NCBI RefSeq assembly: GCF_030814995.1
Contig: NZ_JAUSVX010000027.1
Span: 32,423 to 96,422 of the forward strand
Direction of reading: 5' to 3'
From: Labrys wisconsinensis
Lineage (GTDB): Bacteria > Pseudomonadota > Alphaproteobacteria > Rhizobiales > Labraceae
DNA: 64,000 nucleotides
The notes under the pieces are model-generated. The model was not told where the DNA came from, searched no databases, and worked only from the letters and a program-made list of their open reading frames with translations. Shown here one piece after another: positions 8,554-19,811 of this stretch. Within the stretch, counting starts at the first letter, position 1. The number at the start of each line of letters is the position of its first letter. Both the position numbers and the translations under genes were made by a program.

Positions 8554-10401
<1,848 letters not shown>

Positions 10402-10541
10402 GCGCCGGCCCTGCGCGCCTTCGTTGATTTCCTCGGCCGGCCTCGCGGCTGAACGGCCGGCATGCGCTTGCCTTCGTCACCCATGGCCATAGAAAGGATC
10501 GGGCAACCGCTCCCTCGCCGGGAGCCCGGGAGAAACGCAGC

Positions 10542-11111
10542 ATGGCCTTGCCCAGGATCGCCGTCGTCATCGGCAGCACCCGTCCCACCCGCTTCGGCGA
10601 CAGGCCGGCGCGCTGGATCTTCGACATCGCCTCGAAGCGCGGGGATATCGAGGTCGAGCTGATCGATCTGCGCGACTTTCCGCTGCCCTTCTTCGAGGAG
10701 GTGGCCTCCAATGCCTGGGCGCCGACCCAGAGCGAGGTCGGCGTGCGCTGGCAGAAGACGCTGGCCACCTTCGACGGCTTCATCTTCTCGGCGGCCGAGT
10801 ACAATCGCGGCCCGACCGGCGTGCTCAAGAACGCGCTCGATTACGCCTATCCCGAATGGAACCGCAAGACCGCGGCGTTCGTCGGCTATGGCGGCGTCGG
10901 CGGCGCCCGGGCGGTGGAGCAGCTGCGCCTGATCGCGATCGAGCTGCAGATGGCGCCGATCCGCCACGGCGTGCACATCGGCGGCGCCGACTTCACCGCG
11001 GCCCGTCAGGGCACGGACCTCGCCGAGCTGCCGCATCTGCAGAAGTCGGCCGAGACCATGCTCGACGAGCTGGTCTGGTGGACCAGGGCGCTCAAGACCG
11101 CGCGAGGGTAG
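10542..11111 (+). CDS. NADPH-dependent FMN reductase family protein
   Basis: 189 residues with a flavodoxin-like fold: IAVVIGSTRPTRFGDRPARW is the phosphate-binding loop for FMN, and SAAEYNRGPTGVLKNALDY is the second family motif around the isoalloxazine ring. Members reduce FMN, quinones, azo dyes or chromate with NAD(P)H in the cytosol. The gene is monocistronic on the plus strand and converges with the hydrolase gene at 11127. The physiological acceptor is not evident. Confidence 0.9.
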   Translation: MALPRIAVVIGSTRPTRFGDRPARWIFDIASKRGDIEVELIDLRDFPLPFFEEVASNAWAPTQSEVGVRWQKTLATFDGFIFSAAEYNRGPTGVLKNALDYAYPEWNRKTAAFVGYGGVGGARAVEQLRLIAIELQMAPIRHGVHIGGADFTAARQGTDLAELPHLQKSAETMLDELVWWTRALKTARG

Positions 11112-11126
11112 GCCCGATGGCCGGCC

Positions 11127-11678
11127 TTACGGCAGGCGCGACAGGAAGCCGGCGAACTTCATCAGGCCTTCCGGCCAGGGGCCGTGGCCGGATTCGGCGT
11201 TGATGTGGCCGGCCTCGCCGGCATCGACGAACTCGGACCCCCAGGCCTCGGCAAAGTCCGAAGCGCGCTGGATCGGGCAATAGGGATCGTTGCTGCTCGC
11301 CACCAGCACCGAGGGGAAGGGTAGGGGCAGCTGGGGGATCGGCGCGAAGTCGTGGACGACGCCGGGCAGCAGGTCCGGCTTGTCCCAGTCGGACGGGGCG
11401 ACCAGGAAGGCGCCCGCGACCCGGCCCGCCAGGCCGGGCGCGGCATGGGCCGTGGCGACGACGCCGAGGGAATGGGCGACGATGACCACCGGCCGCGAAC
11501 CGGCCGCGACGCCCGCCGCGATGGCCTCGACCCAGACGGCGCGGTCGGCCTGGTTCCAGTCGGCCATGGCGATGCGCCGGGCGGTCGAGAGCTTGGCCTG
11601 CCAGCGCGATTGCCAATGGTCCGGCCCGGAATTGCCGAAGCCGGGCACGATCAGGATGTCGGCGTCGGAGACCCTCAT
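11127..11678 (-). CDS. RBBP9/YdeN-family serine hydrolase
   Basis: 183 residues from MRVSDADILIVPGFGNSGPD. The ATG at 11678 overlaps the stop of the upstream phosphoesterase gene as ATGA, which fixes the start and implies translational coupling. The fold is a small alpha/beta hydrolase. The nucleophile is Ser70 in AHSLG, the acid is the Asp in ASSNDPYC, and the His is in the GHINAESGHGPWPEG segment typical of the family. Members are cytosolic esterases or peptidases whose natural substrates are mostly unknown. Confidence 0.9.
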   Translation of the reverse strand: MRVSDADILIVPGFGNSGPDHWQSRWQAKLSTARRIAMADWNQADRAVWVEAIAAGVAAGSRPVVIVAHSLGVVATAHAAPGLAGRVAGAFLVAPSDWDKPDLLPGVVHDFAPIPQLPLPFPSVLVASSNDPYCPIQRASDFAEAWGSEFVDAGEAGHINAESGHGPWPEGLMKFAGFLSRLP

Positions 11679-12424
11679 GGCGCTTGCCTTTCCGCGAAGC
11701 CGGTCCGCAGGGCGACGGCCCAGTCGCTCCGCCCGGCAGCTGCCGCCTTGCGGGCGGCCGCGTCCCAATCATAGTCCACCTGACGGTGGCTGAAACGCCA
11801 TCCGCCGGCAACGGCGTCGATCACACCGTAGCGCGCATGCGGGCTGCCGGTCTCGATGACGTGCGGCCAGGGCGTGACGTCGTCATAGGCCTGCAGGCCG
11901 ACGGCGCCGGGGTTGAACACGGTCCTCCCGCCGGCGAGCCGCACGAGCCTCGGCACATGGGAATGGCCGCAGAGGACCAGCGCCGGGGTGCCGGCGCCCA
12001 GGTGCTCGGCGATCTCCGCGTCGCTCGCCAGCACCACGGCGTGAGGGCCGACGGATTCGGCGAGGTAGGTCTCGTCGCAGGCCGGCGTGGCGTGGCACAT
12101 CAGCACGCCGTCCAGCGGCGTGGCCAGCTGCGGCAGGGCCCGCAGCCAGTCGAGATGCGCCGGGGCGAGCCGGTCGATCGCATCGGTCTCGTAGGAGCCC
12201 ATCGCCTCGCGCGGCTGCCCGGCGATGTACCGGTCATGGTTGCCGCGCACCGTCGGCCAGCCGAGATCGATCAGCCGCTCGGCGGTCAGGCCGGGATCGA
12301 GCGGCCCGGACACGCAGTCGCCGAGATTGACGACGAGATCGGGCGCCTCGAGCTTCAGGTCGGCGATCACGGCTTCCAGGGCGTCGAGATTGCCGTGGAT
12401 GTCGGCGAGGACGGCGATGCGCAT
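11675..12424 (-). CDS. Calcineurin-like metallophosphoesterase
   Basis: 249 residues. The bimetal centre motifs are complete: DIHGN (8-12), LGDCVSGPLD, RGNHD, CHATP and GHSH, ending with NPGAVGL. This is the YfcE/MJ0936-like cytosolic phosphodiesterase group. The physiological substrate is unknown. It overlaps the downstream hydrolase by four bases and lies about 50 bases from the purB stop on the same strand, so purB, this gene and the hydrolase may be one operon. Confidence 0.9.
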   Translation of the reverse strand: MRIAVLADIHGNLDALEAVIADLKLEAPDLVVNLGDCVSGPLDPGLTAERLIDLGWPTVRGNHDRYIAGQPREAMGSYETDAIDRLAPAHLDWLRALPQLATPLDGVLMCHATPACDETYLAESVGPHAVVLASDAEIAEHLGAGTPALVLCGHSHVPRLVRLAGGRTVFNPGAVGLQAYDDVTPWPHVIETGSPHARYGVIDAVAGGWRFSHRQVDYDWDAAARKAAAAGRSDWAVALRTGFAERQAP

Positions 12425-12473
12425 GCGGCGGTCTCGGCCGGTCCGGAGCAGGCCCGGGCCGGCGGCTGGATGG

Positions 12474-13781
12474 TCAGGCGCGGCCGAAGACGCGGCGGAA
12501 GATCGTGTCGACGTGCTTGAAATGGTAGCCTTCGTCGAACATCGCCTCCAGCTCGGCGGCCGGGAGCTTGGCGGAGACTTCCGGGTCGGCCTCGAGGAAG
12601 GCGAGGAAGTCGCCCTCGCCGCGCCAGACCTTCATGGCGTTGCGCTGGACCAGGCGGTAGCTGTCCTCGCGGCTCATGCCGGCCTGGGTCAGCGCCAGCA
12701 GCACGCGCTGCGAATTGTGCAGCCCGCCGAGCCGGTCGAGGTTGCGGCGCATGTTTTCGGGGTAGATCAGGAGCTTGTCGATCACCCCGGCGAGGCGCGC
12801 CAGGGCGAAGTCCAGCGTCACCGTGGCGTCCGGGCCGATCATCCGCTCGACCGAGGAATGGGAGATGTCGCGCTCGTGCCAGAGCGCCACGTTCTCCATG
12901 GCCGGCATGGCGAAGGCGCGCACCATGCGGGCAAGGCCGGTGAGGTTCTCCGTCAGCACCGGGTTGCGCTTGTGCGGCATGGCCGACGAGCCCTTCTGGC
13001 CGGCGGAGAAGAACTCCTCGGCCTCCAGCACCTCGGTGCGCTGCAGGTGCCGGATCTCGGTGGCCAGCCGCTCGATCGAGGAGGCGACGACGCCGAGCGT
13101 GGCGAAGAACATGGCGTGGCGGTCGCGCGGGATCACCTGGGTCGAGACCGGCTCGACCGTGAGGCCCATCTTGGCGGCGACGTATTCTTCCACCCGCGGA
13201 TCGATGTTGGCGAAGGTGCCGACGGCGCCGGAGATGGCTGAGGTGGCGATCTCCTTCCTCGCGGCGACCAGCCGCTCGCGGTTGCGCGCGAACTCGGCAT
13301 AGGCCTGGGCCAGCTTCAGCCCGAAGGTCACGGGCTCGGCATGGATGCCGTGGCTGCGGCCGATGGTCGGCGTCAGCTTGTGCTCGAAAGCCCGACGCTC
13401 AAGCGCGGCGAGCAGCGCGTCGACGTCCTCGATCAGGATGTCGGCGGCGCGCGCCAGCTGCACCGCGAAGCAGGTGTCGAGCACGTCGGACGAGGTCATG
13501 CCCTGGTGCAGGAAGCGCGCCTGCGGCCCGACGATCTCGGAGACATGGGTGAGGAAGGCGATGACGTCGTGCTTCACCTCCCGCTCGATCTCGTCGATGC
13601 GCTCGACGTCGAAGGTCGCGTCCTTCCCCTTGGCCCACACCGCCTCGGCCGCCTCCTTCGGCACCACGCCCAGCTCGGCGAGGGCGTCGGTGGCGTGCGC
13701 CTCGATCTCGAACCAGATGCGGAAGCGCGTCTGCGGCTCCCAGATGGCCGTCATCTTCGGCCGGCTGTAGCGGGGGATCAT
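12474..13781 (-). CDS. purB: Adenylosuccinate lyase
   Basis: 435 residues from [20 protein letters not shown] (ATG at 13781). It removes fumarate from SAICAR and adenylosuccinate, two steps of purine synthesis, as a cytosolic homotetramer. The fumarate lyase signature [16 protein letters not shown] lies near residue 260. The catalytic His regions TSSDVLDT and RSHGIHAEP are intact, and the length is normal. Just upstream of the start is a perfect 10-bp inverted repeat (13793-13817), a likely operator. Confidence 0.96.
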   Translation of the reverse strand: MIPRYSRPKMTAIWEPQTRFRIWFEIEAHATDALAELGVVPKEAAEAVWAKGKDATFDVERIDEIEREVKHDVIAFLTHVSEIVGPQARFLHQGMTSSDVLDTCFAVQLARAADILIEDVDALLAALERRAFEHKLTPTIGRSHGIHAEPVTFGLKLAQAYAEFARNRERLVAARKEIATSAISGAVGTFANIDPRVEEYVAAKMGLTVEPVSTQVIPRDRHAMFFATLGVVASSIERLATEIRHLQRTEVLEAEEFFSAGQKGSSAMPHKRNPVLTENLTGLARMVRAFAMPAMENVALWHERDISHSSVERMIGPDATVTLDFALARLAGVIDKLLIYPENMRRNLDRLGGLHNSQRVLLALTQAGMSREDSYRLVQRNAMKVWRGEGDFLAFLEADPEVSAKLPAAELEAMFDEGYHFKHVDTIFRRVFGRA

Positions 13782-13792
13782 GGACAAAGCCT

Positions 13793-13817
13793 TCTGTTAC
13801 GAGCGCGTCGTAACAGA
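13793..13817. promoter_or_regulatory. Perfect inverted repeat upstream of purB, candidate operator
   Basis: Arms TCTGTTACGA and TCGTAACAGA are perfect complements around the spacer GCGCG and end 12 bases before the purB start codon. The size and symmetry resemble TetR-type or other dimeric repressor sites. No T-run follows on either strand, so a terminator is unlikely. The cognate regulator is not identifiable here. Confidence 0.6.
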
Positions 13818-13888
13818 GGGACCTTGCCGAGGCCAGCCTGGAATGCCGCGGCAAGCATTGCGTTTGGGGACGAATTTCCGCCTCGGGG

Positions 13889-15754
13889 CTACAGGAACCC
13901 GATCGAGATCCACGGCACGAAGGTGATGCCGATAAGGCCGAGCAGCAGCATGCCGAGATAGACCCAGATCCGGCGCAGCCCCGCCTCGGGCGGGACCTGC
14001 CCGATGATGCAGGCCGCGTAGTAGCAGAGCCCGAACGGCGGCGCGAACAGGCCGAGGCCCATGGCCAGGATCACCACCATGGCATAGTGGACCTCGTGGA
14101 TGCCGAGCTGGGCGGCGATCGGAAACAGCAGCGGGCCGAACAGCACGATGGCCGGAATGCCTTCAAGGACGCTGCCCAGCACGATGAAGGCGGCGATCGA
14201 GATCAGGAGGAAGCCGGTCGCTCCGCCCGGCACGGCGGCCATGGTGGCGGCGAGGTCGTGCGAAAAGCCGGACTGGGTGAGCGCCCACCCCATGGCGCTC
14301 GCCGCGCCGACGATGAACAGGATGGCGCCGGAGAGGGAAGCGGTCTGCGTCAACATCGGCAGGACCGCGGACCAGCGCAGGCCGCCGCGGTAGATCAGCA
14401 GGCCAACGACCAGAGAGTAAGCGATGCCGATGGTGGAGACCTCGGTTGCCGTGGCCACGCCCTCCACGACGGCGCTGCGGATGACGAAAGGCAGGAGCAG
14501 GGCCGGCAGCGCGATGAGAAAGGTGCGGCGGACCAGGGCGAAGGGAGCCCGCGCGACCGGGGCCGCATCGTCCTCGCGGCCGGCCCGCCAGCGGGCGACG
14601 AGCGCCAGCACCAGCGCCAGGACCAGGGCCGGAAGGATGCCGGCGGTGAACAGGGCGGCGATCGACACGCCGGTGACAGAGGCGATGGCGATCAGCACGA
14701 TCGAGGGCGGGATGGTCTCGCTCATCGCCCCGGAGGCGGCGAGCAGCGAGACGAGCTCACCGTCCTTCATGCCGCGCTTGCGCATCTCGGGAAAGAGCAC
14801 CGGCGCCACCGCCGCCATGTCGGCGGTCTTGGAGCCGGAAATGCCGGAGACCAGCAGCATGGCGCCGAGCAGCACGTAGGACATGCCGGCCCGCACATGC
14901 CCCAGGAGCGAGGCGAGGAAGGCGACCATCACCCGGGCCATGCCCGTGGCGTCGACGAGCTGGCCCAGCAGGACGAACAGCGGCACGGCGAGCAGGATCA
15001 GGCTGCTCATGCCCTCGTCCATGCGGCCGACGACCACGGTCAGCGGGGTGGAGGTCGTCGTCAGGAGATAGGCGGCCGTCGCCAGGGAAAAGGCGAAGGC
15101 GATCGGGATGCCCGCCATCACGCCAAGGCCGAGGAAGCCGACGAAGAAGACCAGCAGGGAGGCCTGGCCCATGGCGGTCAAGGCCGGTGCGCAGGCATAG
15201 GCGAGGCCGGCGATCGCCAGCGTCGCCAGAAGGACGCCGACGAGGTCGCGCGGGTCGTGCCGAAGCAATCTGAGGCAGCAGCTGAGGAAGGCGAGGACAC
15301 AGCCGACGGGGATGGCCAGGGCCCGCACCGACCCGGACCAGCCGAGCGCCGGCGTCTCGACATAGGACTGGTCCTGCACATAGTCGAGGGCAGGGTGGAG
15401 CACGATCGCCAGGAACACCGCCACGGCGCCGGCGGCCAGCGTCCCGGCCCAGACCTGGGCCCGGGGCGGCAGCTTCGAGACGAAGAAGGTCAGGCGCATA
15501 TGGCTGGCGCGCTGGACCGCCAGGGCGCTGCCGAGCATGGCCAGCCAGAGGAAGAGCACGGATGCGAGCTCGTCCGACCAGATGATCGGGCTGCGGAACA
15601 CCGCCCGGGCGATGATCCCGACGAACAGGATCACCACCTCGGCGACGACGACGATCGCTGCGGGGATCTCGACGATCCAGCGCAGCCAGCGCTCGACCGG
15701 CCACTCCCGAGCGCCGGCGCCCGACGTCTGCGGGGTGTATGCCACGGCCGTCAT
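13889..15754 (-). CDS. TRAP transporter, fused small and large permease (DctQM type)
   Basis: 621 residues from MTAVAYTPQTSG. The ATG at 15754 overlaps the upstream solute-binding gene's stop as ATGA. Residues to about 190 form the four-helix DctQ part (SDELASVLFLWLAMLGSALAVQR). The remainder is a DctM part with many helices and motifs such as GILPALVLALVLALVARW and FAPPFGLCYYAACI. It is an inner-membrane, sodium-driven importer of carboxylates or sugar acids that works with the neighbouring binding protein. Fused QM proteins are common in the family. The substrate is not known from sequence. Confidence 0.93.
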   Translation of the reverse strand: MTAVAYTPQTSGAGAREWPVERWLRWIVEIPAAIVVVAEVVILFVGIIARAVFRSPIIWSDELASVLFLWLAMLGSALAVQRASHMRLTFFVSKLPPRAQVWAGTLAAGAVAVFLAIVLHPALDYVQDQSYVETPALGWSGSVRALAIPVGCVLAFLSCCLRLLRHDPRDLVGVLLATLAIAGLAYACAPALTAMGQASLLVFFVGFLGLGVMAGIPIAFAFSLATAAYLLTTTSTPLTVVVGRMDEGMSSLILLAVPLFVLLGQLVDATGMARVMVAFLASLLGHVRAGMSYVLLGAMLLVSGISGSKTADMAAVAPVLFPEMRKRGMKDGELVSLLAASGAMSETIPPSIVLIAIASVTGVSIAALFTAGILPALVLALVLALVARWRAGREDDAAPVARAPFALVRRTFLIALPALLLPFVIRSAVVEGVATATEVSTIGIAYSLVVGLLIYRGGLRWSAVLPMLTQTASLSGAILFIVGAASAMGWALTQSGFSHDLAATMAAVPGGATGFLLISIAAFIVLGSVLEGIPAIVLFGPLLFPIAAQLGIHEVHYAMVVILAMGLGLFAPPFGLCYYAACIIGQVPPEAGLRRIWVYLGMLLLGLIGITFVPWISIGFL

Positions 15755-16779
15755 GACAGCTTCCCGACCACGGTTTCGAGCGACGCCCAGACCTCGGCGC
15801 CGAACTTGCCGCGCCATTCGTCGTAGAAGCCGGCCTTGGCCAGGGCGTCGCGGAAGGCCGGGCGGTCCGCCTCCGCGAAGACGAGCCCCTTGCCGGTCAG
15901 CTTCTCCTTCAGCGAGGCGTTCAGGCTGGCGACATCCGCCCGCTGCTCCAGGCTGGCGCGGTCGAACTCACGCTGGACGATGGCCTTGAGATCGTCCGGC
16001 AGGTTGGCGAAAGCCCGGCGGTTGCCCAGGAGCCAGAACGGGTCCCAGATATGGTTGGTCTCGGACACGTATTTCTGCACTTCGTAGAGCTTGCCGGCGT
16101 CGATGGCGACGAGGCCGTTCTCCTGCCCGTCGACCAGATGGGTCTGGAGGGCGGTGTAGAGCTCGTTGAAGTTGATCGAGGTCGGGCTGGCGCCGAGCGC
16201 CTTGAACAGCGAGGTGAAGATCGGCGAGACCGGCACGCGGATATGGTAGCCTTGCAGATCCGCGGGTGTCTTGACCGGCCGGGCGGCGGAGGTGATCTGC
16301 CGGAAGCTGTTGTCGGCGGCCTTGGAGACGGCGATGATGCCGGTCTTCTCGATCTGCGTCCTGACGGTCTTGCCGAGATCGCCGTCCATGGCGGGCCAGA
16401 CCTGGTCATAGCCGGCGAAAGCGAAGCCGACATTGGTGATCGCCGCGCCGGGGACGACGGTCGACAGCACCGATCCGGAGATGTTCAGGAACTCGATGCC
16501 GCCGGTCCGGACCTGGGTGAGCAGGTCCGTGTCGGAGCCGAGCTGGCTCGCGGGGAAGAAGCGGATCTCCAGCCGGCCGCCGCTGGCCTCGCGGATGCGG
16601 CCGACGGCCTGTTCGAGGCGGGCATTGATCGGCTGGGCCAGCGATTGGCCGGTGGCGAGCTTGTAGGTGAACTCGGCCGCCTCGGCCGGCCGCGTCCGGA
16701 TGGCGAACAGCGGAATCGCGGCGGCGGACGCCAGCACGGCGCGCCGGGACAGGCCGCCAGGCGGGTTGATCTTGATCAT
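15751..16779 (-). CDS. TRAP transporter solute-binding protein (DctP family)
   Basis: 342 residues. The N-terminus has a twin-arginine-like signal (SRRAVLA at 11-17, then a hydrophobic stretch ending AEA|AEF), so Tat export is likely. The mature protein fits DctP: FTYKLATGQSLAQPINARLEQ, IRFFPASQLGSDTDLLTQVRTG, and LQGYHIRVPVSPIFTSLFKALGASPTSINFNELYTALQ containing the conserved carboxylate-binding Arg. It captures the substrate in the periplasm for the fused permease, whose start it overlaps. The gene lies divergently from the LysR gene, the natural candidate regulator. Confidence 0.93.
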   Translation of the reverse strand: MIKINPPGGLSRRAVLASAAAIPLFAIRTRPAEAAEFTYKLATGQSLAQPINARLEQAVGRIREASGGRLEIRFFPASQLGSDTDLLTQVRTGGIEFLNISGSVLSTVVPGAAITNVGFAFAGYDQVWPAMDGDLGKTVRTQIEKTGIIAVSKAADNSFRQITSAARPVKTPADLQGYHIRVPVSPIFTSLFKALGASPTSINFNELYTALQTHLVDGQENGLVAIDAGKLYEVQKYVSETNHIWDPFWLLGNRRAFANLPDDLKAIVQREFDRASLEQRADVASLNASLKEKLTGKGLVFAEADRPAFRDALAKAGFYDEWRGKFGAEVWASLETVVGKLS

Positions 16780-17200
16780 GATTGTCCTCCCATGGGTCGA
16801 ATGTCTGCTGGATCGCCCATCGCACGGGCCGGCCTTGGTCGACGGCGGCCAGGGCCGGCAGCGAGGCCGCGGCCGGCGAGACGGAGCGATGGATGGTCGG
16901 GCGAGGATGATCTCAGGCGCGCCGGCGAGAGCGAGGGCGGTTCGATCGGCGGCTGACGGAAACGGTGGGCCGGGCAGGCCGCGTCGCCGGCCGGGATGAC
17001 GGATCTGACAAGGGCATCTCCTCGAACACGGGCTCCGCGGCTCGGCGCAGCGGATGCGTTTCCTTCCGAAGGCCGGTCATGGCCTCCGCCGCGGTCTTGG
17101 CTGCCGCTCCTGAGCTTTGCCGGAGACGATATTGGCTCTGTTGGTGAAGGACAATTCAGTTATCTTCCCCAAATATGTAGCAGCCCTAAACGGTGAGGCC
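16780..17200. promoter_or_regulatory. Divergent TRAP/lysR intergenic region with TGAA-N6-TTCA operator
   Basis: This 421-base gap holds the promoters of the TRAP operon (left) and the LysR gene (right). TGAAGGACAATTCA at 17145-17158 is a symmetric TGAA-N6-TTCA site centred about 50 bases before the LysR start. The same core recurs at 23904-23917 and in weaker form at 18148-18161. LysR proteins bind such interrupted dyads and usually regulate themselves and the divergent gene. No gene was found in the gap. Confidence 0.65.
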
Positions 17201-18112
17201 ATGTACCTTCCCCTGCGCGCCATCAGCGTCTTTCATGCCGTCGCCCGGGCCGGCAGTGTCTCGAAGGCGGCGGCGGATTTGAGCGTCACGCCCTCGGCCG
17301 TCAGCCAGCAGATCCAGTCGCTCGAGGTGCATCTCGGCACGTCCCTGATCGCCAAGGTCGGCCGCGGCGTCGTGCTGACCGAAGCGGGCGAGCGCTACTT
17401 CGCCATGATCGACGAGGAGATCGAGCATATCGGGGAGGCGACCCAGCGCATCCGCGGATTCCGTTCGATCACGGTGCTGACCGTCCGCGCCACGCCGACC
17501 CTGTCCAGCAAATGGCTGCTGCCGCGGCTGAAGTCCTTCCTCGACGCCTATCCCGACATCGAGGTCCGGCTCGACGGCACCAACGAGCCGACCGATTTCA
17601 GCCGCGAGGCGGTCGATGTCGAGATCCGGCACGGCGAGGGGCGATGGCCGGGCGTGTTCATCGAGGGCCTGGCGGAAGAGCGGTTCCTGCCGGTGTCCTC
17701 CCCGAGCCATTGCGCCGCCGGCAGCCTGACGCCGGCCGAGATACCGCGCCACCGCCTGATCCATTCGGTCAAGTCGCAGGTGCAATGGACCCATTGGTTC
17801 TCGCTGACGGGCGTGACCCCGGCGACGCAGTGGCGCCGGGTGTTGTTCGACCGCAGCCACATGGCCATCGACGCCGCCGCGGACGGCATCGGCCTGGCGC
17901 TCGAAAGCACGCTGATGATGTGGCGGGAGTTGCAGGAGGGCAGGCTGGTCTGCCCGGTGCGCGACCCGCCGCGCATCAGCGTCACCACGCAGTGGATCGT
18001 CTGCCCGTTCGACCAGCTGCGCCAGCGCAAGGTGCGCCTGTTCCTGGATTGGCTGAGGGCCGAGCGCGAGGCGTGGCAGCGGTTGGCCGCGTCCGAGGCA
18101 GGCGCGGCCTGA
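17201..18112 (+). CDS. LysR-family transcriptional regulator (GcvA-like)
   Basis: 303 residues from MYLPLRAISVFHAVARAGSV (ATG at 17201, GGTGAGG upstream). The N-terminal winged helix-turn-helix (AGSVSKAAADLSVTPSAVSQQIQSLE) is followed by a linker helix and a LysR substrate-binding domain (from about 90: SITVLTVRATPTLSSKWLLPRL), closest in style to GcvA-type regulators. It diverges from the TRAP operon and precedes the oxidoreductase gene. The repeated TGAA-N6-TTCA sites make it the likely regulator of both and of the sugar ABC operon at 20090-23670. The inducer is unknown. Confidence 0.92.
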   Translation: MYLPLRAISVFHAVARAGSVSKAAADLSVTPSAVSQQIQSLEVHLGTSLIAKVGRGVVLTEAGERYFAMIDEEIEHIGEATQRIRGFRSITVLTVRATPTLSSKWLLPRLKSFLDAYPDIEVRLDGTNEPTDFSREAVDVEIRHGEGRWPGVFIEGLAEERFLPVSSPSHCAAGSLTPAEIPRHRLIHSVKSQVQWTHWFSLTGVTPATQWRRVLFDRSHMAIDAAADGIGLALESTLMMWRELQEGRLVCPVRDPPRISVTTQWIVCPFDQLRQRKVRLFLDWLRAEREAWQRLAASEAGAA

Positions 18113-18452
18113 CTGTTTAGCAAATCTACGCGATCGCCGCAGAATTCTGAATTGTTCTAAGCAGATTAGCCTCCTAGGGTTTTGCAACGAGGGAGGAAGC
18201 GGACTGCCGCCGCCCTGCAGACCAATGGCCGGCCGTCAGGCCGGATCGGGGAAACGTTCAGGCCATGTCGCGCCCCTTGCCGGGGACGGATGGCGGTCCG
18301 CCGCCGGGCCCGGCGGGATGGACTGCTGCCATCCCGAGCGAGCGAAGCTCGCCTCCGCTGCCCCGATACCGCCCTCGCGACTCGAAGCCCCTTGCGGACC
18401 CCATGCCGTCCTTCGGCGGCGTCCGTCTCGAACCTGGTGGGAAGGATAGACC
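18113..18452 (+). promoter_or_regulatory. Leader of the oxidoreductase gene: degenerate operator and hairpin cluster
   Basis: No gene in 340 bases. CTGAATTGT at 18147-18155 is the inverted core of the operator found before lysR, with the second half-site degenerate (TAAG). Further on, three palindromes follow directly: the perfect palindrome CCGCCGGGCCCGGCGG at 18301-18316; a hairpin with arms GGGATGG and CCATCCC at 18315-18335; and one with arms GCGAGC and GCTCGC at 18338-18352. If transcription begins near the operator, the mRNA would have a structured leader of nearly 300 bases. Alternatively the hairpins are a REP-like cluster. Confidence 0.55.
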
Positions 18453-19811
18453 ATGAACCTCTCGAGCCTCTTGTCGGCCCGCGCATCCGCGGGGCGGCCT
18501 GTCCGCGTCGGCCTGATCGGTGCCGGCAAATTCGGCTCGATGGTGCTGGCGCAGGCCCAGCGCATCGAAGGGCTGCACGTCGTCGGCGTCGCCGATCTCA
18601 ATGTCGGCAAGGCGCGCGCCTCCCTGGACAGGGTCGGCTGGCCGGCCGAGCGCTATGCCGCGCGCACGCTGGGCGAGGCGGTGAAGACCGGCATGACCTG
18701 TGTGCTCGACGATGCCGGCGCCCTGGCCGCCTGCGACGAGATCGAGTGCATCATCGAAGCGACCGGCCATCCGATCGCCGGCGTCCGCCACGCCCTCGCC
18801 GCCATCGAGGGCGGCAAGCACGTCGTCATGGTCAATGTCGAGGCGGACGTGCTGTGCGGGCCGCTGCTGGCGGCGCGGGCCCGGGCGAAGAACCTCGTCT
18901 ACAGCATGGCCTATGGCGACCAGCCGGCCATCATCTGCGAGCTGGTGGACTGGGTCCGCGCCTGCGGCTTCGAGCTGACCTCGGCCGGCAAGGGCATGAA
19001 TTTCGAGCCGCGCTACCGCTATTCAACGCCGGACACGGTGTGGGGCTTCTTCGGCTGGTCCGAGGAAGAGGTCGCCAAGGGCGACTTCAATCCGAAGATG
19101 TACAATTCCTTCACCGACGGCACCAAGGCGGCGATCGAGATGGCGGCGGTGGCCAACGGCACCGGGCTGGATTGCCCGGATGACGGGCTCGCCTTTCCGC
19201 CCACCGGCCTGCATGACCTCGCCCGCGTGTTCCGCCCGGCCGCCGATGGCGGGCGGCTGGCGCGCAGCGGGCTCGTCGATATCGCCGCCAGCCAGGAGCC
19301 GGACGGCCGCGAGGTGGTCAACAACATCCGCTACGGCGTGTTCGTGACCTTCAAGGCGCCGAACGAGTATGCCCGCGCCTGCTTCAAGCAGTATGGGCTG
19401 CTCACCGACCCGTCCGGCTGGTATGGGTCGATGTGGCGGCCCTTCCACATGATCGGGCTGGAGACCAGCATCAGCGTCCTCTCCGCCGTGCTGCGCGGCG
19501 AGCCGACCGGCTCGTCCCGTGAATTCCGCGGCGATGCCGTGGCCACCGCCAAGCGCGACCTGAAGGCGGGCGAGATGCTCGACGGGGAGGGCGGCTATGC
19601 CGTCTGGGCCAAGGCCATCCCGGCAGCGAGGAGCCTGGCCGCGGGCGGCCTGCCGATCGGCCTCGCCCACAATGTCAGGCTGAAGCGGCCGGTCGCCAAG
19701 GACAGCATCGTCTGCGTCGACGACGTCGAGCTCGAGCACGACCTCGATGTCGTCGCGCTGCGGCAGGAGATGGAGCGGAGCGCCGGGCCGGGTGTCGCCG
19801 AGGCGGCCTGA
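18453..19811 (+). CDS. NAD(P)-dependent oxidoreductase with C-terminal SAF domain
   Basis: 452 residues. The N-terminal Rossmann part has RVGLIGAGKFGSMVLAQAQ, and the next segments (CIIEATGHPIAGVRHALAAIEGGKHVVMVNVEADVLCG) resemble homoserine dehydrogenase-like proteins. The end (about 340-440: RDLKAGEMLDGEGGYAVWAK, KRPVAKDSIVCVDDVEL) is a SAF domain, which often leads to misannotation as a flagellar FlgA protein. It probably oxidises a sugar-acid or polyol-derived compound brought in by the nearby TRAP or ABC systems. The exact reaction is unknown. The gene is downstream of LysR and converges with the sugar ABC operon. Confidence 0.8.
   Translation: MNLSSLLSARASAGRPVRVGLIGAGKFGSMVLAQAQRIEGLHVVGVADLNVGKARASLDRVGWPAERYAARTLGEAVKTGMTCVLDDAGALAACDEIECIIEATGHPIAGVRHALAAIEGGKHVVMVNVEADVLCGPLLAARARAKNLVYSMAYGDQPAIICELVDWVRACGFELTSAGKGMNFEPRYRYSTPDTVWGFFGWSEEEVAKGDFNPKMYNSFTDGTKAAIEMAAVANGTGLDCPDDGLAFPPTGLHDLARVFRPAADGGRLARSGLVDIAASQEPDGREVVNNIRYGVFVTFKAPNEYARACFKQYGLLTDPSGWYGSMWRPFHMIGLETSISVLSAVLRGEPTGSSREFRGDAVATAKRDLKAGEMLDGEGGYAVWAKAIPAARSLAAGGLPIGLAHNVRLKRPVAKDSIVCVDDVELEHDLDVVALRQEMERSAGPGVAEAA

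Noticed and set aside
14087..15826. 579-codon plus-strand open frame rich in Gln, His and Asp
   Set aside because: Antisense shadow of the hydrophobic TRAP permease; composition mirrors the complement of its codons.
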